Assembly: GCA_030686995.1 (NCBI GenBank) | Contig: CM060702.1 | Location: 65,102,440 to 65,166,439, forward strand | DNA length: 64,000 bases | Source of the DNA: Artemisia argyi | Taxonomy: Eukaryota > Streptophyta > Magnoliopsida > Asterales > Asteraceae | Direction of reading: 5' to 3' | Shown: in pieces, positions 8,891-20,413 of the stretch | How the letters are laid out: every line of letters begins with the position of its first letter | Position numbering within the stretch: position 1 is the stretch's first letter | The notes under the pieces: generated by a model | The model's database searches: none | The model's input: the letters and a program-made list of their open reading frames with translations, nothing else | What the model was told of the DNA's origin: nothing | Translations under genes and position numbers: made by a program

Positions 8891-10285
8891 TGATGCGTAG
8901 GGATTGCACCAGGCTTTACCTCTCGAGGGATCTCGAGAAGCTTAAAACCCCCACCAGGCAGTGTACCTGATCGTTGTAGTATAGTATAATGACAAGTACC
9001 GGGGGATTGATCGTTCAGCTAGGAATAGTGTCGCTAGGATTAGAAAACCTAAAGACTAGGTCTAAAGATGAGGGATGATTCTTTTTGTATTTTTATATTT
9101 TTATGAAAGCAAGTAAAATTCTCGGGTTTTAAGGAGTTGGGCGGAATTAGTTGCTAGTCAACTAACCCAATACTAAAGATGCAATCAAAATAAAATACTA
9201 GAAATGAAAATAAACTAAATTATACTAAAGTTGTGAGCAATATGTGGGAGAATTGTGTTTACTTAGATTTCACTACTCCCTAGATATCTTTTACACGTTA
9301 ATTACTTGTTATAGTTGCGTGGATGACGGATTGTATTCCTTAATACCATTCATGGGGTGGCGTACTTACTTCCCCAATCCTATGAGCGCCTACTTCACTC
9401 CTATGTCGAGCCGGCTAAGAAGCTCCTAACATGGGATCACTAGAATTTGCTCATGCATTAAATACAACTAATAAAACCTAGTACACATCGGTTCATGTTT
9501 CCTAAGACGTTCAAGCATGTTACACAAAGGAGATCTGCCAGTTTTCTTAAGCCTAACATTGAAATCATTCATCCATTACAACCATAAACAAGTAATCAAC
9601 ACATAATTAACATCTAGGTTTCATTAGATCTAAGCAAACACAAGATAGATCTAGCCTAGCATGTTAAAATCAAGACAAGCATAAGATATATTCAAACAAC
9701 ACATAGACATATTGAATGAATTAAGAGAAGACTTATCTCAATTGAACATGAATGGATTCAAGGGATGAAAACCCTTGAAAACACTGTAAAATATGACCTA
9801 GGGTTTACAAAGTTCGTCCCTAGTTTTCTCCAACAAGTTCCTCTTTAATGAATGAAAAATAGAAAACTATATATAGATTTTGATGGGTGATGGCGTCAAG
9901 AACAAAAGTTTGACGCCGTCATCTCGCCGCCAAATAGTTTCTCGAACTGCCTAGATCTGTGTCTGACACCGTCATGTATTCACCTTATGCAGGCCGTCAC
10001 CAATTTAACTCTTGACGCCCTTGTTGTGACGCCGTCAGGTTTGCACTGGGTCGTCATGGTTTTTACTCTTGACGCCGTCAGGTACTGTTCTCTGCATGGA
10101 AAATTAAGTTTTTGCCGTTTTCTTCACTTTTATGCTCCAAAAACGTCTGAATTGCTTCCTTTTCCAGAATTCACTCCCAAAGTACCTAAAATCGCAAAGG
10201 AACGATTTAGGGTAATATTTGATCAAATAAATTCAATTTCGGGCTTAAATGACCCCCTAAAAGTGGTTCATTTTTCGCCTCATCA
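8891..10285 (-). repeat. 5' LTR of G0 (complete, about 1.4 kb)
   Basis: On the minus strand it runs from TGATGAGG (10285) to the complement of TGATGCG (8891). It includes the tRNA-Asp antisense match (8971-8985), the U5 hairpin (8921-8938), a TATA box (9868-9877) and palindromes at 9888, 9911, 9964, 10027 and 10070. Two of these (9888 TGATGGCGTCA, 9964 TGACACCGTCA) have CpG-to-TpG type changes. The 3' LTR copy differs by roughly 3% in the shared part. Confidence 0.9.
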
Positions 10286-11284
10286 GAAGGTCGCCGTTGT
10301 TTATCTCCCAGATCATCGGTATTCAGTGTGAAGTCCGCCGACCTTTTCCTCAAGTGCGGCGTATTTCATTTCAACTCATTTTCATACACCAACACTCTTC
10401 AAAACAACCAACAAAGCTCTGATAATAACCCATCTCCTGTTCCAATCATTGGGGTGATAGAAATAAAGTCAAAGTTCTATAAGCGTTGTAATACTATCTC
10501 GATACTAATTGTGGTGATCGCTAGTGACAGTAGCTTCTTCATTACATTAATTCAGAAAGTATGTTGATCATTTCGTACGATATTACCACTGTAAGCATGA
10601 TTATTAAAGCCATGTTAGGCTAAACTCCTTATGGTTGCTTGGATATGTTAATATAATAAAGTGTTTGGTTATGGTTATGATCTCTTGTTGATTTCCTGTT
10701 TATGTTAGGATCTTGCTGTGCTCTAAACTTATCACCATTGTTTATCTCTTTGATTATAATTACTAATTGAAATAGGTTGAAAGATTCAACTAGTATTTTA
10801 TGGTTTTCAACATATGTCTATATATGTTGATCAATTGAAGGAGAAATCGCTTTTGTATTGAAATAAACAATAGAGCTTGAAACATTGCAACTAGTACTTA
10901 TATTTGTTAACCACTCGTTTAAGGACTAGCAGACATAAGTCTTGAATCATATTTGTTAACTGATGAAACGTTATTTTGACGAAAACAATTGCTCATTTGT
11001 TGAAAGCCACTGTGATTATTATCATATGCCATCACTGAGTTATAAGAACTATCCAAGTAATCATATCTATCTCATATTTGAATTTCAAAACATTTGTATA
11101 AGTTTTCTAAATCATTTTGATTAAGTTAATTGATATATAAGAGCAAATCTTAGTCCCTGTAGAACGACCTGGTCTTACCAAAAATCTTTACTATAAACGA
11201 GGGTTATACTTTTACCCGTGTGTTTTGAGTAACAAGGATTTGGTAAAATTAGTGTTATAAATTTAAAGCTTTTAAAACACATCA
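10286..11284 (+). repeat. 5' LTR of G1, right part only
   Basis: Sequence up to ACACATCA (11284) lies directly before the primer-binding site, so it is the end of the G1 5' LTR. Its left part was separated by the insertion of G0 and lies outside the window. It shares no obvious sequence with the G0/F/G2 LTRs and lacks their palindrome, so G1 belongs to another family. I see no gene in it. Confidence 0.75.
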
Positions 11285-11291
11285 AAGTTTT

Positions 11292-11310
11292 TGGTGCTGC
11301 TGCCGGGGAC
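11292..11310 (+). other. Primer-binding site of G1 (tRNA-Asp type, decayed)
   Basis: TGGTGCTGCTGCCGGGGAC resembles the tRNA-Asp primer site with C-to-T changes at the CpG positions. It begins 7 bp after the LTR end. Confidence 0.7.
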
Positions 11311-11637
11311 TAGTAGTTGCTCTCTTATTTAACTATTTGATCATTTTAAGTTGCATCTAGATTACATTTCTGTGTTACATTGCGAATAGCATCTACTCTG
11401 TTCCAAATAACTGCCAGTTTCCAACTGAAACCGCCGCTCTTGCACCACGCTCACGGCGATTTTTTTCCAAAGAGCGCCGCTTTTCTGGGTAACGAAATAT
11501 TTTCCCAGAAAAATTCAAAAATTCAAAATTTTACTAGAAAACCGCCGTGCTTTAGTTAAGTACGCCGAGTATATTCTCTTAGAAGACTAATTCATCCGAA
11601 TTAACTTCTCTATTATCACTTTACAATTTTGTCTTGG
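11311..11637 (+). other. 5' leader of G1
   Basis: This noncoding leader lies between the primer-binding site and gag. It has several CGCCG-containing patches (around 11430-11480 and 11540-11570). No repeat with regular spacing was found. Confidence 0.6.
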
Positions 11638-14058
11638 ATGGTCACACGATCTTCCAACAAAGAGCTTGCAAGTCCTTTACCTGAACCTGAAAGAACAATA
11701 AATCAAAGATGTAGACGAAACAAACGAGTTCCAATATCACAAAAAGATTTAATACCTGAAACTCCTAAAGAGATAGTTCCATCTGTTGACAATCTTTCTC
11801 TTTATCGATTCTTTATCAATCTCATCCATCTTTACGACCCAATGGACGAAACTGAAAATGAACCTATGTGGGCCAATGAGCGAACCGTTGCTCCTACTCC
11901 TGGTCCTGTAATAACTTTACCCGACACTGCTAATGAGTTTGCCATAAAAGGAAACCATCTTACCCTTGTCAAAGGAAATCAATTTGATGGTAGAAACAAA
12001 ACTGATCCACACAAACGCATTCATGAATTCCTTGGAATTTGTGAAATGTTTAGATACGGAGAAACTGAAAATGAAGCCGTCCGGCTCATGATGTTTCCAT
12101 TATCCCTAACCGGAGAAGCAAAAACCTGGTTAGATGAACTTGACGAAGGAACCATAGCAACATGGGATGAACTTCTCACCGCCTTTATAAGTCGATTATT
12201 TCCACCAGCTTTATTCGACCGACTTCTCGGAGAAATCCGTGCTTTCTCTCAAAAAGATCGAGAAACTTTAACCGAAGCATGGCTACGAATGAAAGAAATG
12301 CTCAAAAATTGTCATGGACATGGTCTAAGTAAAGGAAATATAATCAAAATCTTTTACCATGGACTTGACGAGAGTACTCAAGAAGCTTTAAATGCTGCTG
12401 CAGGAGGAATTTTCCTGTACAAAACTCCAAATCAAGCCTACCAATTACTCGAAGACAAAGTCTTACTCAAACATGATTGGGCCAAAAACCAAAAAATAAA
12501 AACCGCTCTTCGCGAAATTGTTGCTTTCGCCGATTAAGGCAGTAGTATTTCTGATATTGACAAAATTATGGCTCGAATGGATGCCATGACCATCAAAATG
12601 GATGCTCAGTATAAAGAAATGAAAGAGAAATGTGAATTTTGCAACAATTGTGGTGGAAATTATTTAACCACAAATTGCAATGATGATGACACACCTATGT
12701 CTCAAGAAGAAGAAGCCAAATTTATGCAAACATTTAGACGATCTCATTTTTACAATGACCATCGTAATAATAATAATGACAAATGGCATTCTAACGATAG
12801 ACTTGATTATAATCGTGATCCACCTCGATCATATTCTGAAGAAAAACCTGACATTCAAAAACAATTGAGTGAATTCATTAAATCACAACAATCCACGAAC
12901 ACGTTCGTTAGAAACACTTTCAATGACCTCAAAGACAAAATTGAAACCACAACAAGGAACCACCAAGCTTCTATCCAAAATCTGGAAGAAAAATTTGACA
13001 GACTTGCTGAAAAACAAGCTAATAGACCTCCAGGATCCCTTCCCATTAACACTACACCTAATCCAAGAGGTAGTACTTCTAAACCTTATCAACCTCCATA
13101 AGCTCGTAATGAGCATGTGAATGCAATAACAACAAGACATGGTACTTCATATGAACCTCCCCCTAATCCTAGTCAAACACAACCTGCTGTTGACCTTGAC
13201 AGTGAGGAAGAAGATGAACCATTACCTCAGAAAAAATCCAAAAGAAAAGAAATTCCTGAAACACCTGTTCTAAAACCATACAAACCAAAAATTTCATATC
13301 CTCAACGTCTTAGAAAAGAGAAAATGGAAGCACAATATGGGAAATTCCTAGACATGATTCGTGCTGTTCGAATCAATGTTCCATTAATCGATGTCATTGC
13401 CAGAATGCCGAATTATGGCAAATTCCTAAAAGAACTTGTAAGTAACAAAAACAAACTAGAACAAATATCCACAACCTATCTAAGCGATGAATCTTCAACT
13501 ATAATCCAAAATAAAGTTCCACCTAAATTGGGAGATCTCGGAAGTTTTCTAATTCAGTGTAATTTTGGCAAAACATTCTTTTGCAACGCCTTGGCCGATC
13601 TTGACGCAAGCATAAATGTTATGCCATATTCTCTCTATGTTAAACTTTCTCTAGAAACCCTAAAACCTACTAAAATGAGTGTTCGATTAGCTGATCGATC
13701 TTTTCAATATCCTGTTGGGATAGCATAAAACATGCTAGTCGAAGTTGGCAAATTCACCTTTCCTGTTGACTTCGTTATCTTAGAAATGGAGGAAGACAGC
13801 AAAGTTCCTCTAATTCTAGGAAGACCATTCTTACATACAGCAGATGCCATAATTAGAGTCAAACAAAAGAAACTAAATCACGCAGTTGGAGAAGAAAGAA
13901 TATCTTTTTCAATTGATTTAGCCATGAAACATTCCTACTCTAACGATGACACGTGTTTTAGCATTGATGTTATTGATGAAATTCTTGAAGAGGATTTTGA
14001 CAATTTGCTAAACGAAGGAATGGAAATTCTTCATACTATTCAAGGAACGATTCTTTAA
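11638..14058 (+). pseudogene. gag: G1 gag-protease, broken by stops
   Basis: One frame is held from the first ATG (11638, MVTRSSNKEL) to 14058 but is interrupted by stops at 12535, 13099 and 13726. Gag core motifs lie at 12100-12300 (LSLTGEAKTWLDELDEG, then ELLTAFISRLFPP). A CX2C motif (CEFCNNCG) near 12630-12660 resembles a partial knuckle. The protease part lies around 13590-13850: the active-site region reads ADLDASINVMP, with Asp where this family usually has Gly, followed by PLILGRPFLHTADA. Both the stops and the active-site change mark it as nonfunctional. The start was chosen as the first ATG after the leader; an open TTG nine bases earlier has no support. Confidence 0.8.
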
Positions 14059-15860
14059 GAAAAACTCTATGCTGAGTGTGACGAATTCATTGCCATGAAT
14101 ATCGAAGAAATCGAAACCGATGATGAAGAAGAAATCATTTTCGAATAAATCACCTTTAATACAGAATACAAAATAAAGAAATCTATAGAGGAACCACCAA
14201 CTGATCTTGAACTCAAACCACTCCTGAAACATCTCGAGTATGCTTTTCTTGAAGGAACATCCTTACTCCCAGTTATAATATCTTTCGAACTTTCAAAAAA
14301 GAATAAAGTAGACTTACTAACTGTTCTCAAAAGACATAAATGAGCTTTTGCTTGAAAAATTTCAGATATTCCTGGAATCTGTCCTTTAGTTTGTAAACAC
14401 AAAATACAAATGTTGGATGATAAGAAACCTGTTGTCCAGAAACAAAGAAGGTTAAATCCTAATATGCAAGAAGTAGTAAAAAGGAAGTAACAAAACTCCT
14501 TGATGCTGGAATTATTTATCCCATCGCTGATAACCCATGGGTAAGCCCTATTCATTGTGTACCAAAGAAAGGTGGTATCACCGTGGTCACAAATGAGAAT
14601 GGTGAGTTAGTTCCCACCAGAACAATTACTGGTTGGAGGGTTTGTATTGATTACCAAAAATTAAACGAGGCTACCGCTAAAGCTCATTTTCCCTTACCTT
14701 TTATGGATCAAATGTTGGAAAGACTGGCAGGAAACAAATACTTCTGTTTTCTCGATGGTTTTTCTGGATAATTTCAAACTTCTATTGATCCTATCGACCA
14801 AGAAAAAACAATTTTCACATGCCCTTTTAGAACAAATGCTTACAGACGAATGCCTTTTGGATTATGTAACGCACATGCTACTTTCCAAAGGTGTATGATT
14901 GCAATATTTCATGACTTGATCGAAGAATCTATGGAAGTTTTCATGGATGATTTCTCTGTCTTTGGAAACTCTTTCAAAAGTTGTTTGGTCAATCTAGATA
15001 AAATGCTTAGAAGATGTGAAGAAGCTAGTTTAGTCCTTAATTGGTAAAAATGCCACTTCATGGTTAAAGAAGGTATAGTACTCGGATATAAAGTGTCTGG
15101 AGCAGGATTAGAAGTTGACAAAGCAAAAATCGATGTAATAGCAAAACTACCACCACCTACTAATATCAAAGGTATTAGAAGTTTTCTTGGACATGCCGGT
15201 GTTTACCGAAGATTTATAAAAGATTTCTCCAAAATAACTAAATCTCTCACAAAATTACTTGAAAAAGACGTTCCATTCGAATTCAATGAAGAATGCGTGA
15301 AATAATTTGAAACTTTAAAAGAAAAACTTACATGCACACCTATCATAGCCAGTCCAGATTGGAATCTTCCATTTGAGTTGATGTGTGATGCTAGTGAAAG
15401 TGCTGTTGGAGCCGTACTTGGCCAAAGAAAAAAAAAACATTTTCATCCAATCTATTTTGCAAGCAGAACGTTAAATGCAGCCCAACAAAACTATACAATA
15501 ATAGAAAAAGAATTAATGGCTGTAGTTTTTGCATTTGATAAATTTCGATCATATCTCGTTTTATCCAAAACCATTATTTTTACTAATCACTCAGCTTTAA
15601 AATATCTGTTTAAAAAGCTAGATGCCAAATATTGTCTCATACGATGGGTTTTGCTCCTACAAGAATTTAATATTGAGATAAAAGATAAAAAAAGGTGCTG
15701 ATAATGTTGCAGCAGATCACCTATCTAGAATTGAAAAAAAAGATGGTGATGATGAAGAACCCGAAATAAACGATTACTTTCCAGAAGAAATTCTGATGAA
15801 AATAAATTCTGATAAAGAACCTTGGTTCGCTGATTTTGCAAATTATTTGGTTGGAAAAAT
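14059..15860 (+). pseudogene. pol: G1 reverse transcriptase and RNase H, broken
   Basis: This is the continuation of the gag-protease frame. RT motifs include WRVCIDYQKLNEAT and FCFLDGFSG (14640-14770), the catalytic FMDD (14940-14951), and FLGHAGVYRRFIKDFS (15180-15230). RNase H begins near 15370 (MCDASESAVGAVLGQ, then YTIIEKELMAVVFA). Damage includes stops at 14341, 14353, 14769, 15045 and 15303. Frameshifts occur in A-rich runs near 14480 and 15690, and again near 15860. The Ty3/Gypsy order RT-RNase H-integrase is visible. Many stops differ by one base from CAA, GAA or TGG. Confidence 0.85.
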
Positions 15861-15872
15861 ACTACCTAGAAC

Positions 15873-16399
15873 ATGACATACCAACAAAAAAGGAAATTCT
15901 TTTTCGATCACAGAAACTTCTTTTGGGAAGAACCACATCTCTTTAGGACATGTCCTGATGGGATTATACGAAGATGTGTGGCAGGACCTGAAACCCGATC
16001 CATTCTAGATGCATGTCATCATGAAGTCCTCGAATTTGGTTTCTATTGGCCAACAATATTCAAAGAAGCTCAAACCTTAGTTCGCCATTGCGAAACATGT
16101 CAAAAAATAAAAAATATATCAAGACAAGGCGAAATGCCTTTAAATTACATCCAAGTATGTGAAATATTCGATATATGGGGAATAGGTTTCATGGGTCCTT
16201 TCCCAAAATCTCATAAGTTTGAATACATATTGGTTGCCATCGATTATGTTTCAAAATGGGCAGAAACCCAAGCTCTTCAAACTAATGATGCTAGAGTCGT
16301 TATAACATTTCTTAAGAAACTCTTTTGTTGCTTTGGAGTCCCAAAAGCTTTAATTAGCCACAGAGGAACACATTTTTGCAATCATATGATGGAAAAAGC
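15873..16399 (+). pseudogene. pol: G1 integrase, N-terminal and core part
   Basis: The fragment reads from the end of the RNase H linker into integrase. The zinc-binding region keeps CHHE and CETCQKIK but is shorter than usual between them, so the second histidine region seems to be deleted. The core has GIGFMGPFPKS (first catalytic position, Asp changed to Gly) and ISHRGTHF, where the second catalytic Asp is His. The frame stops at 16399, at the target duplication AAAGC, where E3 begins. It resumes at 31336. Confidence 0.85.
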
Positions 16400-16551
16400 T
16401 GTAACACCCCCTTTTCACTGATCGCAGCGGAATTAGGGTTGGGGTATTACTCCATGGTATCACAATCACAATAATAGAAAACAACTCGAAAAGAGACATT
16501 TTTATAAATAAGTTATCATCCATTAAAATATCAGAGTTTTAATAAGATGAG
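16400..16551 (-). repeat. E3 3' LTR, terminal fragment
   Basis: These 152 bp match 27472-27620 with roughly 10 differences. They end at the duplication ATGAG (16547-16551), where G2 is inserted. Confidence 0.85.
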
Positions 16552-17995
16552 TGATGAGGCAAAAAATGAACTGTTTTTAGGGGGTCATTTTAGCCCGGAT
16601 TTGAATTTATTTGATCAAATATGTCCCTAAATCATTCCTTTTGTCATTTTAGGTACTTTTGGAGTGAATTCGGGAAAAGGAAGCATTTTGGACGTTTTTG
16701 GAGCTTAAAAGTGAAGAAAACGGCAAAGTCTTAATTTTCCTTGCTAGGAACAGTACCTGACGGCGTCAAGAGTTTTCAAGTGACGGCGTTAAGAGCAATA
16801 CAAGAGGTGGAAGTGGATAAAGTCCGTGACGATCCAGAAGAGTTTTGTACTATGGAGATGACGACGTCACCATAGGCCGTCATGGTCCAATTGTTAGTGA
16901 CAGCCCAGAGTAGAATTGCACATGACGGCGTCAAAAGTGGATCTAGGCAATCCGATTTCATTATGGGCGGCGAGTTGACGGCGTCAGAATTTTCTTCTTG
17001 ACGCCGTCACCCTGTAAAATCTATATATAGTTTTGCAATTTTCATTCATTGGAGTGTAACAATTAGGGTGTACCTTTGGAGAGAAACCCTAGTCCGAATA
17101 TCATAGCTTTTTCAAGGGTTTTTACCCTTTGAAATATATCATGTTCAATTGAGATAAGTACTCTTTAAATTCAATCAATATGTCTATGAGTTGTTTGAAT
17201 ATATCATACACTTGTCTTCTAATTAACATGCTTGGCTAGATATCTTTTGTGTTTGCTTAGATGTAGTGAAACCTAGATGTTAATTATGGGTTGATTGTTT
17301 GTTTATAGTTGTTACGGATGATTGTATTCGATGTTAGGCTTAAGAAAACTGGCAGACTTCCATTGGTGACATGCTTGAATGTCTTAAGAAACATGATCAG
17401 AGGTGTACTATGATTTTTGGTTGTATTTAATGCGTAGGAGAATTCTAATGATCCCATGTTAGGATCTTCTAACGGCTCGACATAGGAGTGAAGTAGGATC
17501 CTATAGAGTTAGGGAATATTGTACACGGCCCTACGACTAGTATTAAGGAATACGACCCATCATCCATGCAATTGTAACAAACTATCAACCTGTAAAAGAT
17601 ATCTAGGGAGTAATGAAACCTAAGTAAACACAACTCTCCCTATTATTGTTCACACCACACTAGTTTAATTAGCTCTATTTTCATTTTTGTTATTTTATTT
17701 TGATTGCATCTTTAGTTATTGGGTCAGTTGGCTAGCAACTAATTCCGCCTACTCTTCCAAAACCCGAGATTAATTGCTTTTATAAAATATAAAAATACAA
17801 AAAGAATCATCTCTCACCTCTAGACCTAGTTCTTAGGCTTTGTAATCCTAGCGACACTATTCCCGTGTTGAACGATCAATCCCCCGGTACTTCTCACTAT
17901 ACTATACTACAACGATTAGGTACACTGCCTGGTGGGGGTTGTAAGTTTCTCGAGATCCCTCGAGCGGTAAAGCCTGGTGCGATTTCCATGTATCA
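16552..17995 (+). repeat. 5' LTR of G2
   Basis: It is 1444 bp, TGATGAGG to TGTATCA. It contains the tRNA-Asp antisense match (17901-17915) and the U5 hairpin (17948-17965, last pair broken). It differs from the 3' LTR at about 21 of the first 470 sites by eye, many at CpG. Confidence 0.92.
16758..17030 (+). promoter_or_regulatory. Palindrome array and TATA box, G2 5' LTR
   Basis: Palindromes start at 16758, 16923, 16976 and 16999, with one-mismatch copies at 16781 (TGACGGCGTTA) and 16859 (TGACGACGTCA). Spacing is 23, 78, 64, 53, 23. The TATA box is CTATATATAG at 17021-17030. The outer 23-bp pairs match those of F and G0, while the middle differs. Confidence 0.75.
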
Positions 17996-18001
17996 AGTTT
18001 T

Positions 18002-18020
18002 TGGCGCCGCAGCCCGGGGA
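18002..18020 (+). other. Primer-binding site of G2 (tRNA-Asp type)
   Basis: TGGCGCCGCAGCCCGGGGA lies 6 bp after the LTR and is identical to the G0 site. Both differ from a perfect tRNA-Asp complement only in the middle. Confidence 0.75.
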
Positions 18021-18166
18021 ATAGTTATTGTCTAGGTTAGGATTTCTTTTTATTAGGTCTACTTGCTAGATTCCTTTCTAGTAAGATTTTATTTTTTATT
18101 TTTAGGTTTTCTTTAATCTATCTTATTTCTTCGTGTCTTTGTTCGTAATCTTTACCATCCGACATC

Positions 18167-20413
18167 ATGGAAGGTGGTAACATCTTTGAACCCATCAACC
18201 CACCACAACAAAACCACCCACAAAACCCACCACTAGCAAACCAACCTCTTAGGCCCCGAACCTTAGGAGAGTATTCTCGTCCTAGCCACCAAGGCTATCG
18301 AAACACTATTGAGCTCACTCAAGGAGCCAATGTGTCCCCCTTGCGATCCGACACCATCCGGTTGGTGCAAAGCAGATGTGCATTTCATGGACTTTGTTCC
18401 GAAGATCCTAATCAACATCTCAAGGATTTCCTTAAAATCGTAGATTCTATAGACCTTGATGTTACAACTTGAGAGTCAACCCGATTACGCCTATTCCAAT
18501 TCTCTCTACGTGATCAAGCTAGTCAATGGCTTGAATGTTTACCCGCGTGATCCATCACCTCATGGGATGATCTCACCACTCGTTTCCTTGCTCAGTTTTT
18601 CCCACCCAGGAAAACTGCGATGCTTAGAAATGATATCTTGATGTTCCAACAACGTCAAGGTGAAAATTTCTACGAAGCGTGGGCTCGTTTCAAGGACTTA
18701 CTCCAAAAAGTCCCTCATTATGGTATAAATCTTTGGCTATTGGTTCAAATCTTCTATGACCATGTTGACTTTCACAGCAAACATACCATTGATCAAGCCG
18801 TCAGATGTAGATTACGTGATAGGAACGCCGAGGAATCTTGGGAAATTATTGATGAACTTGCCTTCGATAATCAAGAAGTATGGGAAATCAATCATGCTGT
18901 AAAAGCGGCCATCAACGCAATCTCAATATCTGGGGAGACTAATCAAATCTCCAAAGAACTCCTTTGTAAACTTGAGGTAAAGGTTGACTATCTCGAGGAA
19001 AAACAAAAGAGACCTTTAAGTCCTAGACGGGCAACCGTCAATTCTGTCTTAAAAATGATCCAAACACCATTGTCTGAGTCACCCTCTAGAGAGAATGTCG
19101 AAACCTTTCAAAATTACACTCCACCTTATTCACCTCCTCAAAGACTTAGCCCGGAATTCGAAGCTCGAATGAGAGAGTACATGGCAACCCATTCCGAGCG
19201 GCTTGCTAAATTCGAGGAAGCTGTTTATAAACAAAAGGAGGAGATGCAAGCAAAAATGAAGGAGATGATGAGCCTAGTGAAGGAGTACGCAACCTAGAAA
19301 ACTCCAGAAATGATGTTACTAAGGAAAGAAAGCGCTACCCCCATTACCCGATTTGTAAATTCTATCACAATTGTTCACAAGGATAATGAGGAAAAAGAAA
19401 TCCCTAGTGAACAAACCATTGAGGAACCGCCAAAATCCCAATCGTTAGGTTACTACCTAAAACATGATTTAAATGAGAACACCATAACAAGTTGGATAAA
19501 AGGTGACGGGCGTAACCAATCCTCCAAACAGGTTTCAAAGAAGGAGAAAGAGGGGGAAGATGAGTATGATACATTACCTGGGGGACCGGTATTTGAGAAA
19601 CTACTTGTACAAAAAGTAACTACTAAGCATATAGCTTGTGGGAACTTTGAGATACCAGCCAACATTGGGAATTTGCAATGTCTGAATGCTTTCGCCGACC
19701 AAGGATCGGAAGTAAATCTTATGCCCCTAACTATCTACACCCAACTAACCTCAGAAATGCCAGCCATCACCCGTGTTAGGCTATCCTTCGCTGGACACTC
19801 TTATGTGTACCCTTTGGGAATTGCAGAAGATGTGCTGGTCAATGTTGCAGGATTCATGTATCCCGTTGATTTCATGATCATCGATGATAAAGGAGGTAGA
19901 TGCATGCCAATAATCCTTGGAGCACTGTTCCTTACCACCGCAAGAGCTGTTATTAGGTATGAGAAAAAGGAAATTGAGCTTAAGTCAGGAAAAAGAAAGA
20001 TTAGCTTTCCCATGACCCCATGATGTGCACAAGAAAGCTTGATGAAGAGAAAGCTCAAAAACAACATTGACACATCGCCTATTCGTGTTCAGGACAAGAT
20101 TCTTGCATCGGAAGCAAGGATCAAAAGTTACAAAGAAACTGAGCATGAAGGAAACAAAGGCTGCAACAAAGTTCATGTCAAGTTTGAATGTAGTCAACCA
20201 ACGGAGAATCATGTACCATTCGCGAAAGGAGACCTGATACTCTTAAGACACTCAGAGATAACAGTACCTCCCGATAAACCAAGTCCCTGGTGGTATGGAC
20301 CATTCACAATTGAAGGCATAGGCCAAGATGGGGTAGCTAACTTGAGTAGTAAAGGAGGAGGGGAGGTGACTGCGAGTATCGATAGATTGAAACACCACCA
20401 CCACGATAGTTAG
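18167..20413 (+). pseudogene. gag: G2 Gag-protease-integrase-tail polyprotein, four in-frame stops
   Basis: A single frame runs about 749 codons with stops only at 18470 (TGA), 18548 (TGA), 19295 (TAG) and 20021 (TGA). Residues 1-230 are a Gag like that of G0 (LGEYSRPSHQGYRNTIEL, then MLRNDILMFQQRQGENFYEAW). A coiled-coil-like charged linker follows. The protease-like part has ADQGSEVNLMPLTIY (about 19694-19738) and ends PIILGALFLTTARAVIRY. After 20023 the same frame gives FAKGDLILLRHS, WYGPFTIEGIG and IDRLKHHHHDS, resembling the C-terminal DNA-binding tail of Athila integrase. RT, RNase H and the integrase core are missing, yet the frame is kept, so the deletion probably happened in an ancestor. 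Now dead because of the stops. Confidence 0.75.

Larger units (their letters stand above)
1665..10285 (-). mobile_element. Element G0: non-autonomous Athila-like element with gag and ORF1 but no pol
   Basis: The minus-strand order is 5' LTR (10285-8891), primer-binding site, gag (8716-7265), a 0.7-kb spacer, ATHILA-type ORF1 (6567-5270), a 2.6-kb noncoding tail, and a 3' LTR (2631-1665) cut by F. No protease, RT, RNase H or integrase motif is visible between the LTRs. Its LTRs are nearly identical in layout to that of F. G0 ends at 10285 inside the 5' LTR of G1; the expected target duplication is GAAGG (10286-10290), with its partner outside the window. Confidence 0.85.

Noticed and set aside
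8971..8985. Possible tRNA gene on the plus strand (tRNA-Asp-like start)
   Set aside because: Only the 5' part matches; anticodon arm, T arm and 3' end are absent, and the same piece sits in every LTR.
12680..13140. Alternative frames on both strands over G1 gag
   Set aside because: They are shadows of the A-rich gag frame.
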